The position numbers and the translations under genes are program-made. Positions 19,156 through 28,438 of a stretch of DNA of 64,000 nucleotides are shown piece by piece. Each line of letters begins with the position of its first letter. The stretch's first letter is position 1. Origin of the DNA: UBA1181 sp963619325. Lineage in GTDB: Bacteria > Bacteroidota > Bacteroidia > Bacteroidales > Paludibacteraceae. The DNA lies in assembly GCA_963619325.1 (NCBI GenBank), contig CAVEVQ010000006.1:19617-83616 (forward strand), given 5' to 3'. The notes beneath the pieces were generated by a model, which was not told where the DNA came from, made no database searches, and saw only the letters and a list, made by a program, of their open reading frames with translations.

Positions 19156-20145
19156 ATGAAAAAAATATTTTTATTTTTAAGTTTACTGCTTTTGTTGGTT
19201 TCGTGCGATAACAAAGGAGGAGGAGGGGTTTTGTTGCCAACAGTTACGGGGGCTTCGTTCGACTTATTAGTTGTAGGAGACCCTACCGTTTGGAAAGACA
19301 CCGCGGGTCATAAGTTGTATGATGTCTTAGACGATGATACGCCGGGATTGCCACAGTCTGAACCTCTTTTTAATCTGTCATTTATTCCTGAGAGTCAGTT
19401 TGATAGAGTATTGAAACCTGCAAGAAACATATTGATGTATAATATAGATCCTGCGATGTATACGCAAGGTAAGGTAACCTACAAAAGAAATCGTTGGGCA
19501 AAAATTCAGGCAATCGTTCAGATAACGGCTCCAGATCAGAATGAAATGGCAAAAGTTTTGGAAGAGAAGAGGCAAGAGATAATAGACTTCTTCGTTAATA
19601 TTGAATATGAGCGGACATTAGTTTTTTACAAACGTTATTTCAATGGAAAGACTCGTCAGTTGGTGAAGGACAGCGTAGGTGTTTTACTGTCTATCCCAGA
19701 TTTCTTGAACAAAAGTATGGGTCAACACAATTTTGTATGGTTGTCTAATGGAAGTCTTGATTCTCGTCAGGATATTGTAGCTTATCGTGTTCCTTATCAC
19801 AATCAGACGGATTTTTCAAAGCAAAAATTGATTGCTGTAAGAGACTCTGTTATGAAACAATATATAGCAGGACCATCTGAAGGTTCTTATATGACAACTG
19901 AGGTGAAAAACTATGAACCTATAAGTAGAGAGTTGATGGTTGATAATCGTTATTGTGTAGAGATACGTGGGTTATGGAGAGTTGAGGGCGATATGATGGG
20001 TGGACCGTTTGTATCAAGATCTTATTATGATGGAAAAAATAATGATATTGTAACAATAGAAGCATTTGTGTATGCGCCACAGCATAACAAGAGAAACAAA
20101 ATGAGGTTGATGGAAGCGATTGTAGCTACTGCACAATTTGAGTAG
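19156..20145 (+). CDS. DUF4837 family lipoprotein
   Basis: 329 residues from ATG 19156 (an ATG at 19150 is also in frame). A short hydrophobic signal ends in the lipobox LLVSC, Cys17. The mature part matches the Bacteroidota family DUF4837: GASFDLLVVGDPTVWKD near the start, RNRWAKIQAIVQITAP, and a C-terminal GLWRVEGDMMGGPFVS. The function is unknown. It lies between rlmN and pdxA; I recall the same order in other Bacteroidales, which suggests an old linkage rather than a shared pathway. Confidence 0.88.
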   Translation: MKKIFLFLSLLLLLVSCDNKGGGGVLLPTVTGASFDLLVVGDPTVWKDTAGHKLYDVLDDDTPGLPQSEPLFNLSFIPESQFDRVLKPARNILMYNIDPAMYTQGKVTYKRNRWAKIQAIVQITAPDQNEMAKVLEEKRQEIIDFFVNIEYERTLVFYKRYFNGKTRQLVKDSVGVLLSIPDFLNKSMGQHNFVWLSNGSLDSRQDIVAYRVPYHNQTDFSKQKLIAVRDSVMKQYIAGPSEGSYMTTEVKNYEPISRELMVDNRYCVEIRGLWRVEGDMMGGPFVSRSYYDGKNNDIVTIEAFVYAPQHNKRNKMRLMEAIVATAQFE

Positions 20146-20186
20146 GAGAGTTGCATTTAATGGACGGATTTGTCCTATTTTTATTG

Positions 20187-20194
20187 TACTTTTG
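20187..20194 (+). promoter_or_regulatory. -7 box for pdxA
   Basis: TACTTTTG matches TAnnTTTG, 16 bases before the chosen pdxA ATG. TTTG at 20169-20172 may be the -33 element, but the spacing (14) is shorter than usual. The box argues against the upstream in-frame ATG at 20151-20160. Confidence 0.5.
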
Positions 20195-20210
20195 CGAAAA
20201 TAAGAATGAT

Positions 20211-21284
20211 ATGGAAGAAGCGTATAAAATAAGAGTTGGTATCACACAAGGTGATATAAATGGAATTGGTTATGAGGTGATTATCAAGACTTTGGCAGAT
20301 TTGCGTGTGAATGAGTTTTGTGTGCCGATTGTCTATGGATCTTCGAAAGCTGCGGCGTATCACAGAAAAATGTTGAATATAGAAAATTTCAATTTAAATG
20401 TGATTAACACGCCGGAAGAGGCCAACTTGAAGCGTTCTAACATCATTAATTGTGGTGATGAGAATATAAAGGTAGAATTGGCGAAGTCGACAGAAGAGGC
20501 TGGAAAGGCTGCCTGTTTGGCTTTGGAGAGAGCAGCGTCTGATTTGAAGGAGGGCTTGATAGATGTGCTTGTTACTGCACCTATCAATAAGAAAAATATT
20601 AGGTCGCAGGAGTTCCATTTTCCAGGTCATGCTGAGTTCTTGCAAGATCGTTTTTCAAAGAATGGCGAGCGGGGCTTATCTATGTTGGTGAGCGATGTGC
20701 TTAAGGTGGCGGTTGTTACTGGGCATGTTCCGCTTCGTCAGGTAGCTTCTTACATAACGCAAGATTCCATTATTAGCAAGTTATCTGATTTGAATCATGT
20801 TCTTAAGCAAGATTTTGCCGTTCAACGTCCTCGTATCGCTGTTTTGGGTCTGAATCCTCATGCTGGCGATGGTAATGTAATGGGAGAGGAGGAAGAGGAG
20901 ATTATCATTCCTGCGCTGAAAAAGGCAACGGAACAAGGAATCACTTGTTTTGGACCATATCCTGCCGATAGTTTCTTTGGTTCTGGTAGTTTCAAAAACT
21001 TTGATGCGGTCTTGGCAATGTATCACGATCAGGGTCAGGTGGCTTTTAAATGCATCGCAATGGAAAGTGGTGTCAACTATACTGCTAATTTGCCTATTAT
21101 TCGTACGTCTCCTGTTCATGGAACAGCCTATGATTTAGTAGGGGTTGGAGAAGCTTCTGAAGAGTCGTTTAGAAATGCTTTGTATTTGGCTTGCGACGTA
21201 TGGAAATGTAGAAAAGAATATGAAGAGCTTACTAAAAATCAATTAAAAAAGCAAGATATTGAGATAAGTGGTCATGTGGATTAA
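20211..21284 (+). CDS. pdxA: 4-hydroxythreonine-4-phosphate dehydrogenase
   Basis: 357 residues from ATG 20211, chosen because a -7 box lies just upstream and the protein then starts with the family motif IRVGITQGDINGIGYEV. Metal-binding histidines occur in FPGHAEFLQDR, VTGHVPLRQVASYI and MYHDQGQVAFK. The enzyme oxidises 4-phosphohydroxy-L-threonine with NAD in the DXP-independent-start branch of pyridoxal phosphate synthesis (the PdxA/PdxJ route). pdxY, a pyridoxal/pyridoxamine salvage kinase, occurs elsewhere in the window. An amidohydrolase follows 45 bases later. Confidence 0.96.
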   Translation: MEEAYKIRVGITQGDINGIGYEVIIKTLADLRVNEFCVPIVYGSSKAAAYHRKMLNIENFNLNVINTPEEANLKRSNIINCGDENIKVELAKSTEEAGKAACLALERAASDLKEGLIDVLVTAPINKKNIRSQEFHFPGHAEFLQDRFSKNGERGLSMLVSDVLKVAVVTGHVPLRQVASYITQDSIISKLSDLNHVLKQDFAVQRPRIAVLGLNPHAGDGNVMGEEEEEIIIPALKKATEQGITCFGPYPADSFFGSGSFKNFDAVLAMYHDQGQVAFKCIAMESGVNYTANLPIIRTSPVHGTAYDLVGVGEASEESFRNALYLACDVWKCRKEYEELTKNQLKKQDIEISGHVD

Positions 21285-21329
21285 TATTCTATGATAAAGT
21301 AAGATAAACAAGTTTTTGGTAAAGGAGCA

Positions 21330-22136
21330 ATGAGTAAAGAGAAGATAATCGTAGACTTCCATGCTCACATTTATCCAGCTAAAATAGCGGACAAGGCGAG
21401 TTGTGCTATTGGCGATTTCTACGATATAAAAATGCGGTATTGTGGTAGTCCTGAGTTATTGTTGGAGAGTGGACGAAAAATCGGTGTGAAATATTACATA
21501 GTTCACTCTACGGCAACCAAGGCGTCTCAGGTAGAGTCTATCAATAATTACATTATCGGAGAGACGAACCAACATCCTGAATTTGTTGGTTTTGGAACTA
21601 TCCATCCCGATTATGAGAATTATGAAGCGGAGTTGATACGCATAAAGGAAGCAGGTTTGCGTGGAATCAAACTGCATCCTGACTTTCAGAAGTTTGCTGT
21701 TGACACTCCGGCTATGGACGATATTTATGATGTTATTGCGAATTTAAAAATGCCAATTCTGGTTCATGCGGGTGATTATCGCTACGACTATTCTGGTCCA
21801 AAGCGTGTGTTGCATGTTTTGCAGAAACATCCTGATCTAATTGTCGTTGCCGCTCATTTTGGTGGCTACACTCAATGGAGTGAATCGCAAAAGTATTTGG
21901 TGGGTCAGAATGTTTATTTTGACACTTCCAGTAGCCTTTGGCAGTTGCCTATTGAACAGGCGATGGAGATGATACACGCTCATGGGGCGGATAAATTTTT
22001 GTTCGGTTCGGACTATCCTATGTGGGATCACGAGGACGAGCTATACAATCGTTTTAATAAACTGCCTTTGACAGAGGAGGAGCGAGATCTTATTCTCTAT
22101 AAAAATGCTTATCGTCTGTTGGGCATTAATGAGTAG
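21330..22136 (+). CDS. Amidohydrolase-family (Amidohydro_2) metal-dependent hydrolase
   Basis: 268 residues. The TIM-barrel metal centre is visible: DFHAHIYP (HxH) near the start, KLHPDFQ, LVHAGD, AAHFGG and the terminal FGSDYP with the conserved Asp. This pattern fits the Amidohydro_2 family, which includes decarboxylases and carboxylic ester or lactone hydrolases; the substrate cannot be predicted. It is cytosolic, with no signal peptide. It sits between pdxA and mnmA on the same strand with short gaps, possibly one transcription unit ending at the terminator after mnmA. Confidence 0.82.
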   Translation: MSKEKIIVDFHAHIYPAKIADKASCAIGDFYDIKMRYCGSPELLLESGRKIGVKYYIVHSTATKASQVESINNYIIGETNQHPEFVGFGTIHPDYENYEAELIRIKEAGLRGIKLHPDFQKFAVDTPAMDDIYDVIANLKMPILVHAGDYRYDYSGPKRVLHVLQKHPDLIVVAAHFGGYTQWSESQKYLVGQNVYFDTSSSLWQLPIEQAMEMIHAHGADKFLFGSDYPMWDHEDELYNRFNKLPLTEEERDLILYKNAYRLLGINE

Positions 22137-22172
22137 GGCTCATTTTATATATGACTGTTACACAATAATTTT

Positions 22173-23234
22173 ATGGAAGTTGCAGTATTAGTGTCTGGTG
22201 GAGTGGATAGTTCGGTTGTTGTTCACTTGCTAAAAGAACAGGGATACGATATCCATTTGTTCTATATCAAGATTGGTATGAATGCCGATGGATTCACGGA
22301 TTGCTCGGTGGATGACGACATTGAATTGTGTCAAATGATTGCCGCTAAGTATGGTGCGCCGTTGGATATCATTCCTTTGCATGACGAGTATTGGAGTAAT
22401 GTGGTGCAATATACGATAGATAAGGTGAAAGTCGGACTGACGCCTAACCCTGATGTGATGTGCAATAAGTTGATTAAATTTGGCTGCTTTGAAGAGAAAG
22501 TGGGTCATCTTTTTGATAAAACTGCTACTGGACATTATGCGACAACATCTATTATTGATAACTTGACTTATTTGTCGACTGCCGTTGATCCTGTGAAAGA
22601 TCAGACTGATTTCTTGGGGCAAATCACCAATGTACAGGTTTCCAAATTGATGTTTCCTATCGGTAATCTGATGAAGCATGAGGTTCGTGATATTGCGAAG
22701 GATGCAAAGATTCCAACAGCCTATCGAAAGGATAGTCAGGGAATCTGTTTCTTAGGAAAAATCAACTACAACGACTTCATTCGTAAATATTTAGGTGAAA
22801 AGGAGGGAAAAATCGTTGAGTTGGAGACGGGAAAAGTGTTAGGAAAGCATAAGGGCTTTTGGTTTCATACCATAGGACAGCGAAAAGGTTTAGGTTTGAG
22901 TGGTGGTCCGTGGTATGTGGTGAAGAAAGACACGCAAGAGAATGTCGTTTATGTTTCATGTGGTTATGACACTGCGATGCAATATGGAGACACTTTCCTT
23001 ATAAAGGATATGCATTACATCACAAAAGACTTGTTGGGCGAATGTAGAGAGACTGATATAACTATAAAAATCCGACATACACCAGAGTTCACGAAAGCCA
23101 AGATAACTAAACAAGGTGAACGTTATCTCATTCATGCGGATGAAATGTTGCAAGGAATTGCTCCTGGACAATTTTGTGTGGTTTACGATGAAAACCACCA
23201 CCTTTGCTTAGGAAGTGGCGAGATAACCCTTTAA
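22173..23234 (+). CDS. mnmA: tRNA-specific 2-thiouridylase MnmA
   Basis: 353 residues. The PP-loop for ATP is SGGVDSS at residues 8-14. The two redox cysteines that carry the activated sulfur are Cys97 (DVMCNKLIKFG) and Cys192 (SQGICFLG). It adds sulfur to C2 of wobble uridine in tRNA-Lys, -Glu and -Gln. MnmE, which with MnmG modifies C5 of the same base, is encoded at 61821. Bacteroidota often carry two MnmA paralogues; this could be either. A terminator follows directly. Confidence 0.95.
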   Translation: MEVAVLVSGGVDSSVVVHLLKEQGYDIHLFYIKIGMNADGFTDCSVDDDIELCQMIAAKYGAPLDIIPLHDEYWSNVVQYTIDKVKVGLTPNPDVMCNKLIKFGCFEEKVGHLFDKTATGHYATTSIIDNLTYLSTAVDPVKDQTDFLGQITNVQVSKLMFPIGNLMKHEVRDIAKDAKIPTAYRKDSQGICFLGKINYNDFIRKYLGEKEGKIVELETGKVLGKHKGFWFHTIGQRKGLGLSGGPWYVVKKDTQENVVYVSCGYDTAMQYGDTFLIKDMHYITKDLLGECRETDITIKIRHTPEFTKAKITKQGERYLIHADEMLQGIAPGQFCVVYDENHHLCLGSGEITL

Positions 23235-23257
23235 GTTGCTCCTTTGGTAAAGACTAT

Positions 23258-23286
23258 AAGCCTATGGTATTACATAGGCTTTTTTT
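23258..23286 (+). terminator. Rho-independent terminator after mnmA
   Basis: A perfect 9-bp stem (23258-23266 with 23273-23281), a 6-base loop and a T-run to 23286, 24 bases past the mnmA stop. Confidence 0.9.
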
Positions 23287-23310
23287 GTATAATACATTGA
23301 ACATAAAGTA

Positions 23311-23341
23311 AAAAAATGGGTACGTTGAAAACGTACCCATT
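23311..23341 (-). terminator. Rho-independent terminator after pgk
   Basis: A perfect 12-bp stem (23315-23326 with 23330-23341) with a 3-base loop; on the minus strand it is followed by a T-run (A-run at 23311-23316 on the plus strand). It faces the mnmA terminator, as expected between convergent genes. Confidence 0.9.
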
Positions 23342-23362
23342 CAAATTCTATACTATGAAAAA

Positions 23363-24616
23363 TTATTTTCCACGGATAGCTTCGATACCTGGAAGAACCT
23401 TACCCTCCATGTACTCCAACATTGCACCACCACCAGTTGAAACGTAGCTAACTTTGTCAGCCAACTTGTTCTTGTTGATAGCTGCAACTGAGTCTCCACC
23501 TCCAATCAAAGTGAAGGCACCATTCTTTTGAGTTGCGGCAGCAACTGCCTGTGCTACAGCAGAAGTTCCTTTAGCGAACTTGTCCATCTCGAACACTCCC
23601 ATAGGACCATTCCAAAGAACTGTCTTAGAGTTAGAGATAACGTCAGAGAATACCTTGATAGACTCTTCTGCGATATCCAATCCCATCCAACCGTCTGGGG
23701 TTTCGTTAGTCTTAGACACGTTAGTGTTAGCGTTAGCGTCGAACTTGTCTGCGTTCACAGCGTCGATAGGCAAGAATACCTTAACACCCTTAGCCTTTGC
23801 CTTGTTCAATACTTCTAATGCAACATCCAACTTGTCCTCCTCGCAAAGTGAGTTTCCAATCTTACCTCCTTGAGCCTTAACGAATGTGTAAGTCATACCG
23901 CCACCGATGATGAGGTTGTCTACACGGTCGAGCAAGTTCTCTATAATCATGATTTTGTCCGATACCTTTGCTCCACCCATGATTGCGGTGAATGGTCTCT
24001 GAGCCTCGTTCAATACCTTGTCCATAGCCTTCAACTCGTTATTGATCAAGAAACCGAACATCTTGTTATGCTCGTCGAAGTAGTCGGCGATAACGGCTGT
24101 TGAACCATGTTTACGGTGAGCTGTTCCGAATGCATCGTTTACATATACATCAGCGTATGAAGCGAGTTTCTTAGCGAAATCTTTCTGTGCAGCCTTAAGA
24201 GCCTTTTTAGCCTCATCGTACTTAGGATCTTCCTTTTCCATACGTGGTTTTCCTTCTTCTTCTGCGTAGAAACGGAGGTTCTCTAAGAGAAGAATTTCAC
24301 CTGGCTTGAGGTTCTTTGCTTGTTCGTCTGCTTTCATGCAGTCGTCGCAAAATTGAATCTTTCCTAAGTATTTCTCAATTGCAGGAACGATTTGCTTCAA
24401 AGAGAATTTTGGATCTGGATTTTGCTTTGGACGACCCATGTGAGACATCAAAATTGCAGCTCCACCATCAGCGATGATTTTTTTGATTGTTGGAAGTGCT
24501 CCGCGGATACGAGTGTCATCACTAACTTCTCCTGTCTCCTTGTTCAATGGAACGTTGAAGTCCACGCGAACAATTGCCTTCTTTCCGGCAAAATTGAAAT
24601 TGTCAATTAGTTGCAT
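23363..24616 (-). CDS. pgk: Phosphoglycerate kinase
   Basis: 417 residues, usual length. Signatures include VRVDFNVPLN near residue 17, the substrate-binding MSHMGRPK, AFGTAHRKHGS, GGAKVSDK, WNGPMGVFE and the C-terminal GGGDSVAA and STGGGAMLEY nucleotide-binding loops. It transfers phosphate from 1,3-bisphosphoglycerate to ADP in glycolysis. Codon choice is noticeably more GC-ending than that of most neighbours (many -TTC, -AAG, -ACC), in line with strong expression. It is monocistronic: own -7 box at 24665-24672 and own terminator. Confidence 0.98.
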   Translation of the reverse strand: MQLIDNFNFAGKKAIVRVDFNVPLNKETGEVSDDTRIRGALPTIKKIIADGGAAILMSHMGRPKQNPDPKFSLKQIVPAIEKYLGKIQFCDDCMKADEQAKNLKPGEILLLENLRFYAEEEGKPRMEKEDPKYDEAKKALKAAQKDFAKKLASYADVYVNDAFGTAHRKHGSTAVIADYFDEHNKMFGFLINNELKAMDKVLNEAQRPFTAIMGGAKVSDKIMIIENLLDRVDNLIIGGGMTYTFVKAQGGKIGNSLCEEDKLDVALEVLNKAKAKGVKVFLPIDAVNADKFDANANTNVSKTNETPDGWMGLDIAEESIKVFSDVISNSKTVLWNGPMGVFEMDKFAKGTSAVAQAVAAATQKNGAFTLIGGGDSVAAINKNKLADKVSYVSTGGGAMLEYMEGKVLPGIEAIRGK

Positions 24617-24664
24617 AGTACTATTTTTTTAAAAGAATTTTTGTCTTTTCAATTTTTCTTATTG

Positions 24665-24672
24665 CAAATATA
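24665..24672 (-). promoter_or_regulatory. -7 box for pgk
   Basis: TATATTTG on the minus strand, 48 bases upstream of the pgk ATG. No clear TTTG element is seen at the usual -33 distance. Confidence 0.55.
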
Positions 24673-24714
24673 AGAATTTTTGCGAGTTCTAATGTAACGT
24701 TATACAAAGAAAAG

Positions 24715-24744
24715 AAAGAGGGCGAATTCGTATTCGCCCTCTTT
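24715..24744 (-). terminator. Terminator after the secreted esterase gene
   Basis: A perfect 13-bp stem (24715-24727 with 24732-24744) and a 4-base loop, followed on the minus strand by a pyrimidine-rich T stretch (purine-rich 24705-24717 on plus). It lies 10 bases after the esterase stop and upstream of the pgk promoter. Confidence 0.8.
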
Positions 24745-24754
24745 CTCATAGTTC

Positions 24755-25987
24755 CTATTCTTTCAAGAATATTGTCGTGTTTCTTTCTTGTTTCAGCAAG
24801 TAATTTCCTTTTGATAAATTGGATACGTTGATTGCGGTTCCGCTTGAGGCATTGCCTTGTTGAACGGTTTTTCCTGATAGGTCAACGATTTTGTAGTATC
24901 CAGCTTCACTTGTGTAAAGTTCACTCTTTGCTGGGTTTGGATAAACTGTGCTTTTCGTGTTAACTACAGTCTCAACGTCTGTTTTGTCTTTAAAGAAGAA
25001 GAACTCCTCCATTTTGGTGATGTAGTCGATGTCGTTATTCTCTATTGTCAAGAAATCGAAGTGAGAGGCATTGTCTACGATGTAGAAGTAGACTGTGTTT
25101 TGGTTTGCGTTTTCGTATGTTTTACGAACGACTCTCATATTGTCATCTTGTAAATCCTCTAAGGAGTCAGTAACGGCAGGACTGCAACCGTTGGCGTTGG
25201 CTATGTTCTCAATGGTCTCGAGTATGGAACCATTGAAGGCACCCCCCTCATACTTTGCGATGGAGTCTGCTTGGCTGTGGAACACACATAAAGGAATGTT
25301 GAGGGCAATTCCTGTTGTGTCTGTGCCTAAACTGACGAATCCGTGGATGATGGCCGCTTTTGATGCCTGACTTTCTTCGCTGTAGATGTATTTGTAGGTC
25401 ATAGCTCCACCAATCGAGGCTCCAGCAATGTAGTTTGTTCCGTTTGCAGCTGCGTTCTCTTCTAAATAGTCGAATACGGCGTTGAGGTATTTCACGTCAT
25501 CTACATTTTTGTTAAGCTCTAAGTAGCCTTGCTTGTAGATGTTCGGCAAAATCATTGGCAATAGGCTCTGATAGCTAGCAGGAACGTAAGGCATGATGTA
25601 GTTAATGCTTAGTCTCACACCTGCTCCCCAAACATATTGAGTCTTCAAAAATGAAATCTCGCTTGTGGAAACGCCATAATTTTCTAAAGAGGAGATTGCT
25701 GTTTTCACTTCATTGTCTTGTTCGTCCAAAGCTTGTGGAAAAACCACGATACAGTCGTTGTTGTCAGCGATTGTTTGGGGTCTGCAGTTGGCAGAGAACG
25801 CACTTGCTGATGTTCCGACAGGGTGTAGCAACATGAGCGTGTTGTAATCTTTCGTGTTGTCGTAACTTGTAGGCGTGTAGTAGATGAAACTACGCTCAAC
25901 ATTGTCGACCGTTATGGTCTGGGTATTTTCAGCGGCAAAAGAAGCCAATGAAAATGCCATTAAGAGGATTGTGAATAGTTGTTTCAT
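24755..25987 (-). CDS. Secreted PHB-depolymerase-like esterase with T9SS type A sorting domain
   Basis: 410 residues. Signal peptide 1-18 (cleavage near SFA). An alpha/beta-hydrolase domain of the LpqC/esterase-D-like PHB depolymerase family spans about 25-330, with the nucleophile Ser191 in GASIGG and likely Asp241 (SQADS) and His309 (NASHFDF). Residues about 345-410 are a type A sorting domain: VYPNPAKSEL, YKIVDLSGKTV, GTAINVSNLSKGNYLLK. It is thus predicted to be secreted by T9SS and processed by PorU. The natural substrate (feruloyl, acetyl-xylan or other ester) is not shown by the sequence. It is monocistronic. Confidence 0.88.
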   Translation of the reverse strand: MKQLFTILLMAFSLASFAAENTQTITVDNVERSFIYYTPTSYDNTKDYNTLMLLHPVGTSASAFSANCRPQTIADNNDCIVVFPQALDEQDNEVKTAISSLENYGVSTSEISFLKTQYVWGAGVRLSINYIMPYVPASYQSLLPMILPNIYKQGYLELNKNVDDVKYLNAVFDYLEENAAANGTNYIAGASIGGAMTYKYIYSEESQASKAAIIHGFVSLGTDTTGIALNIPLCVFHSQADSIAKYEGGAFNGSILETIENIANANGCSPAVTDSLEDLQDDNMRVVRKTYENANQNTVYFYIVDNASHFDFLTIENNDIDYITKMEEFFFFKDKTDVETVVNTKSTVYPNPAKSELYTSEAGYYKIVDLSGKTVQQGNASSGTAINVSNLSKGNYLLKQERNTTIFLKE

Positions 25988-26019
25988 TGTGAATGATTTT
26001 AGATGTTTATAATCGGTTG

Positions 26020-28416
26020 CTATTCTGTTTTCTTAGATATGGGTTGCTGTTCCGTGTTCCCTTTGGCGTTTATCCTTTCTTTCTTTGTAAAAGTTAGTTT
26101 ACCCTCCGAAAGAACGATGTTCGCATGTCCTCCTTTTTTCAGACTTCCAAAGATTATTTCTTTTGATAGGGGGGTGGCAAGTAATGTTCTTATGGTTCTG
26201 TCCATTTCTCTGGCTCCATATTCTTTTGAATATCCTTTTTCTAAAAGGAAATCTGATGCTTCCTTCGAAAGGGTTAAACTTACCTTTTTCTTCATCAATT
26301 TTGCTTCAAGGACTTTTAATTTTTTTTGTAAAATAAGCGATGCCATCGTTTTGTCCATATCGTTGAAAATAACGATCTCTGTGAGTCTATTGACAAACTC
26401 TGGTTTGAAAGTCTTTTTGATTTGAGAGAGCATGACTGTGCCGGTACTTGTTGTCGCTCCATATCCAATGTTGGAGAGATGGGCATATTGTGCGCCGGCA
26501 TTGGAGGTCATAACGAGAATGACGTGTCGGAAATCTGCCTTTTTGCCTTTGTTGTCCGTGAGTCGGGCATAGTCCATCACCTGTAAAAGTATGTTGAAAA
26601 TATCTGGATGCGCTTTTTCTATTTCATCTAACAAAAGTACACAGTTGGGAGTCTTTACGATGGCATCAGTGAGTAGTCCGCCATCCTCATAGCCGACATA
26701 GCCTGCTGGCGAACCAATCAATTTAGCTACAGTGTGCTTTTCTGCAAATTCGCTCATGTCAAAACGCACGAGCGGTATGCCTAACTTGTCTGCCAATACC
26801 TTGCAAAGTTCTGTTTTTCCAACACCTGTCGGACCGACAAACAGCAGATTTGCCAATGGCTTTGTTTCGTCAATTAGCCCTGCTTTTGCCATCTGTACAG
26901 TCTCGACTACCTGATTGATGGCTTTGTCTTGTCCGTAGATATTGTCGCGAATGTCTTTTTCTAAATTTTGTAATACTACGGAAGTATCTTCTTGTTGCTT
27001 CAATACTTCTGCATTGATTTTGCACACTTTTTGTAATAGTGTGTTTATCATTGCTTTATTTATGACTGGAACGTCTGTGTATTCGTCTTTATGGGTTTCA
27101 GCGTATGCTCCTGCTTCATCAATGATGTCAATGGCCTTGTCGGGGAGAAATCGATCGGAGATAAATTCTGCGCTGGCTCGAACGGCATATTCAATGGCAT
27201 CTGCCTTATATTTCACTTGATGAAACTTCTCATAACGACTCTTCAACTGCTTTATTATTCTGATTGTTTCGTCAACGGAGGGCTCGTTGATGTCTATTTG
27301 TTGAAATCTTCTTACAAGCCCTTTGTCTTTTGAGAAGTAACGATTGTACTCATCGTAAGTAGTGCTTCCTATAAAGCGTAGCGTTCCGATTTCTAAGTAG
27401 GGTTTCAGAATGTTACATGCGTCTAACGAACCGTCTCCTCCTTTTCCTGCACCAACTAAATTATGTATCTCGTCGATGTAGATGATAGCTTTCCCGTCAT
27501 TTTGAAGCGCATCCAAGATGCTTTTCAATCGTTTCTCAAAGTCTCCTCGGTATTGTGTTCCTGCGATGAGTCCACCGATGTTCATCTCATAAATTTTGAA
27601 TCCTTTCAGTTTTTCAGGGACTTTTCCTTTGTTTATCAGGTCTGCAAGACCATACACAAGAGCAGTCTTACCTACTCCTGGCTCCCCAACATGCAGTGGA
27701 TTGTTTTTGTCTTTTCTGCACAATATTTGTATCGTGCGTTCTAACTCTTCCTCTCTTCCTATGAGTGGATTATGTCCTTTGAGATGATTGCTGATGCATA
27801 AAACTTGATTTTTCCAGCTTTTGTCCAGCGACGATTTGCTATCCATGTCATATTCTTCGAATGGTTCTTCCGATTCATCCTGCAGAAGGTTGAAGATTTC
27901 GTTAGCGGCGTTATTTGCCTGGTTTTTTGATTCTGCTATGAGTTTTGACAGAAAATTGCCATAGTCTGTCGTGAGATATTTGTGTAGTATGTAGCTGGCG
28001 AACGAATCTTCCAATAGAAAGATTGCATGAATAAGTCTCGGAAAGTCGATAACGGATTGTTTGGCACACTTTGCTTGTTGTTCCGCAATCTCAATTACTT
28101 CGTTGGTTTGTTCCGAGTAGGGTGTGTCTTGTGTCAGGTTAGCTATGAATGAAGCAATTGTGCTTTCTTTTTCTATTTCTATTGTTTGGCTTTTGACTTT
28201 CTCAATGTTTTTATTGATATAGTTTTCCAACTCTTTGTTGGCCTTCTTCATGTCAAAAATATTCTTGAAAACCTGTATGTTTTCTGCTCTTGAAAACACT
28301 GCCGAAAGGATATGCTCGGGCTGCAGGTATTCATTTTCGTGAATCCTGGCAATCACGTGAGCAGCAGTGAATATGATGGTTACGTATGGGTCAAAATCAA
28401 ATTTTTCTTCTTCCAT
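26020..28416 (-). CDS. clpA: ATP-dependent Clp protease ATP-binding subunit ClpA
   Basis: 798 residues. The Clp N-domain (about 1-160) is followed by two AAA+ modules: Walker A at 244-251 (GEPGVGKT) with Walker B IIYIDEIHNL, and Walker A at 528-535 (GPTGVGKT) with VLLLDEIEKAH. There is no long M-domain between them, which separates ClpA from ClpB. The ClpP-docking tripeptide is IGY at about 650-652, where E. coli ClpA has IGL. ClpA unfolds substrates and feeds them to ClpP. The adaptor gene clpS lies 22 bases upstream on the same strand, confirming ClpA rather than ClpC. Confidence 0.96.
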   Translation of the reverse strand: MEEEKFDFDPYVTIIFTAAHVIARIHENEYLQPEHILSAVFSRAENIQVFKNIFDMKKANKELENYINKNIEKVKSQTIEIEKESTIASFIANLTQDTPYSEQTNEVIEIAEQQAKCAKQSVIDFPRLIHAIFLLEDSFASYILHKYLTTDYGNFLSKLIAESKNQANNAANEIFNLLQDESEEPFEEYDMDSKSSLDKSWKNQVLCISNHLKGHNPLIGREEELERTIQILCRKDKNNPLHVGEPGVGKTALVYGLADLINKGKVPEKLKGFKIYEMNIGGLIAGTQYRGDFEKRLKSILDALQNDGKAIIYIDEIHNLVGAGKGGDGSLDACNILKPYLEIGTLRFIGSTTYDEYNRYFSKDKGLVRRFQQIDINEPSVDETIRIIKQLKSRYEKFHQVKYKADAIEYAVRASAEFISDRFLPDKAIDIIDEAGAYAETHKDEYTDVPVINKAMINTLLQKVCKINAEVLKQQEDTSVVLQNLEKDIRDNIYGQDKAINQVVETVQMAKAGLIDETKPLANLLFVGPTGVGKTELCKVLADKLGIPLVRFDMSEFAEKHTVAKLIGSPAGYVGYEDGGLLTDAIVKTPNCVLLLDEIEKAHPDIFNILLQVMDYARLTDNKGKKADFRHVILVMTSNAGAQYAHLSNIGYGATTSTGTVMLSQIKKTFKPEFVNRLTEIVIFNDMDKTMASLILQKKLKVLEAKLMKKKVSLTLSKEASDFLLEKGYSKEYGAREMDRTIRTLLATPLSKEIIFGSLKKGGHANIVLSEGKLTFTKKERINAKGNTEQQPISKKTE

Positions 28417-28438
28417 GTAGTGATTTTCTTTTCAGTTT

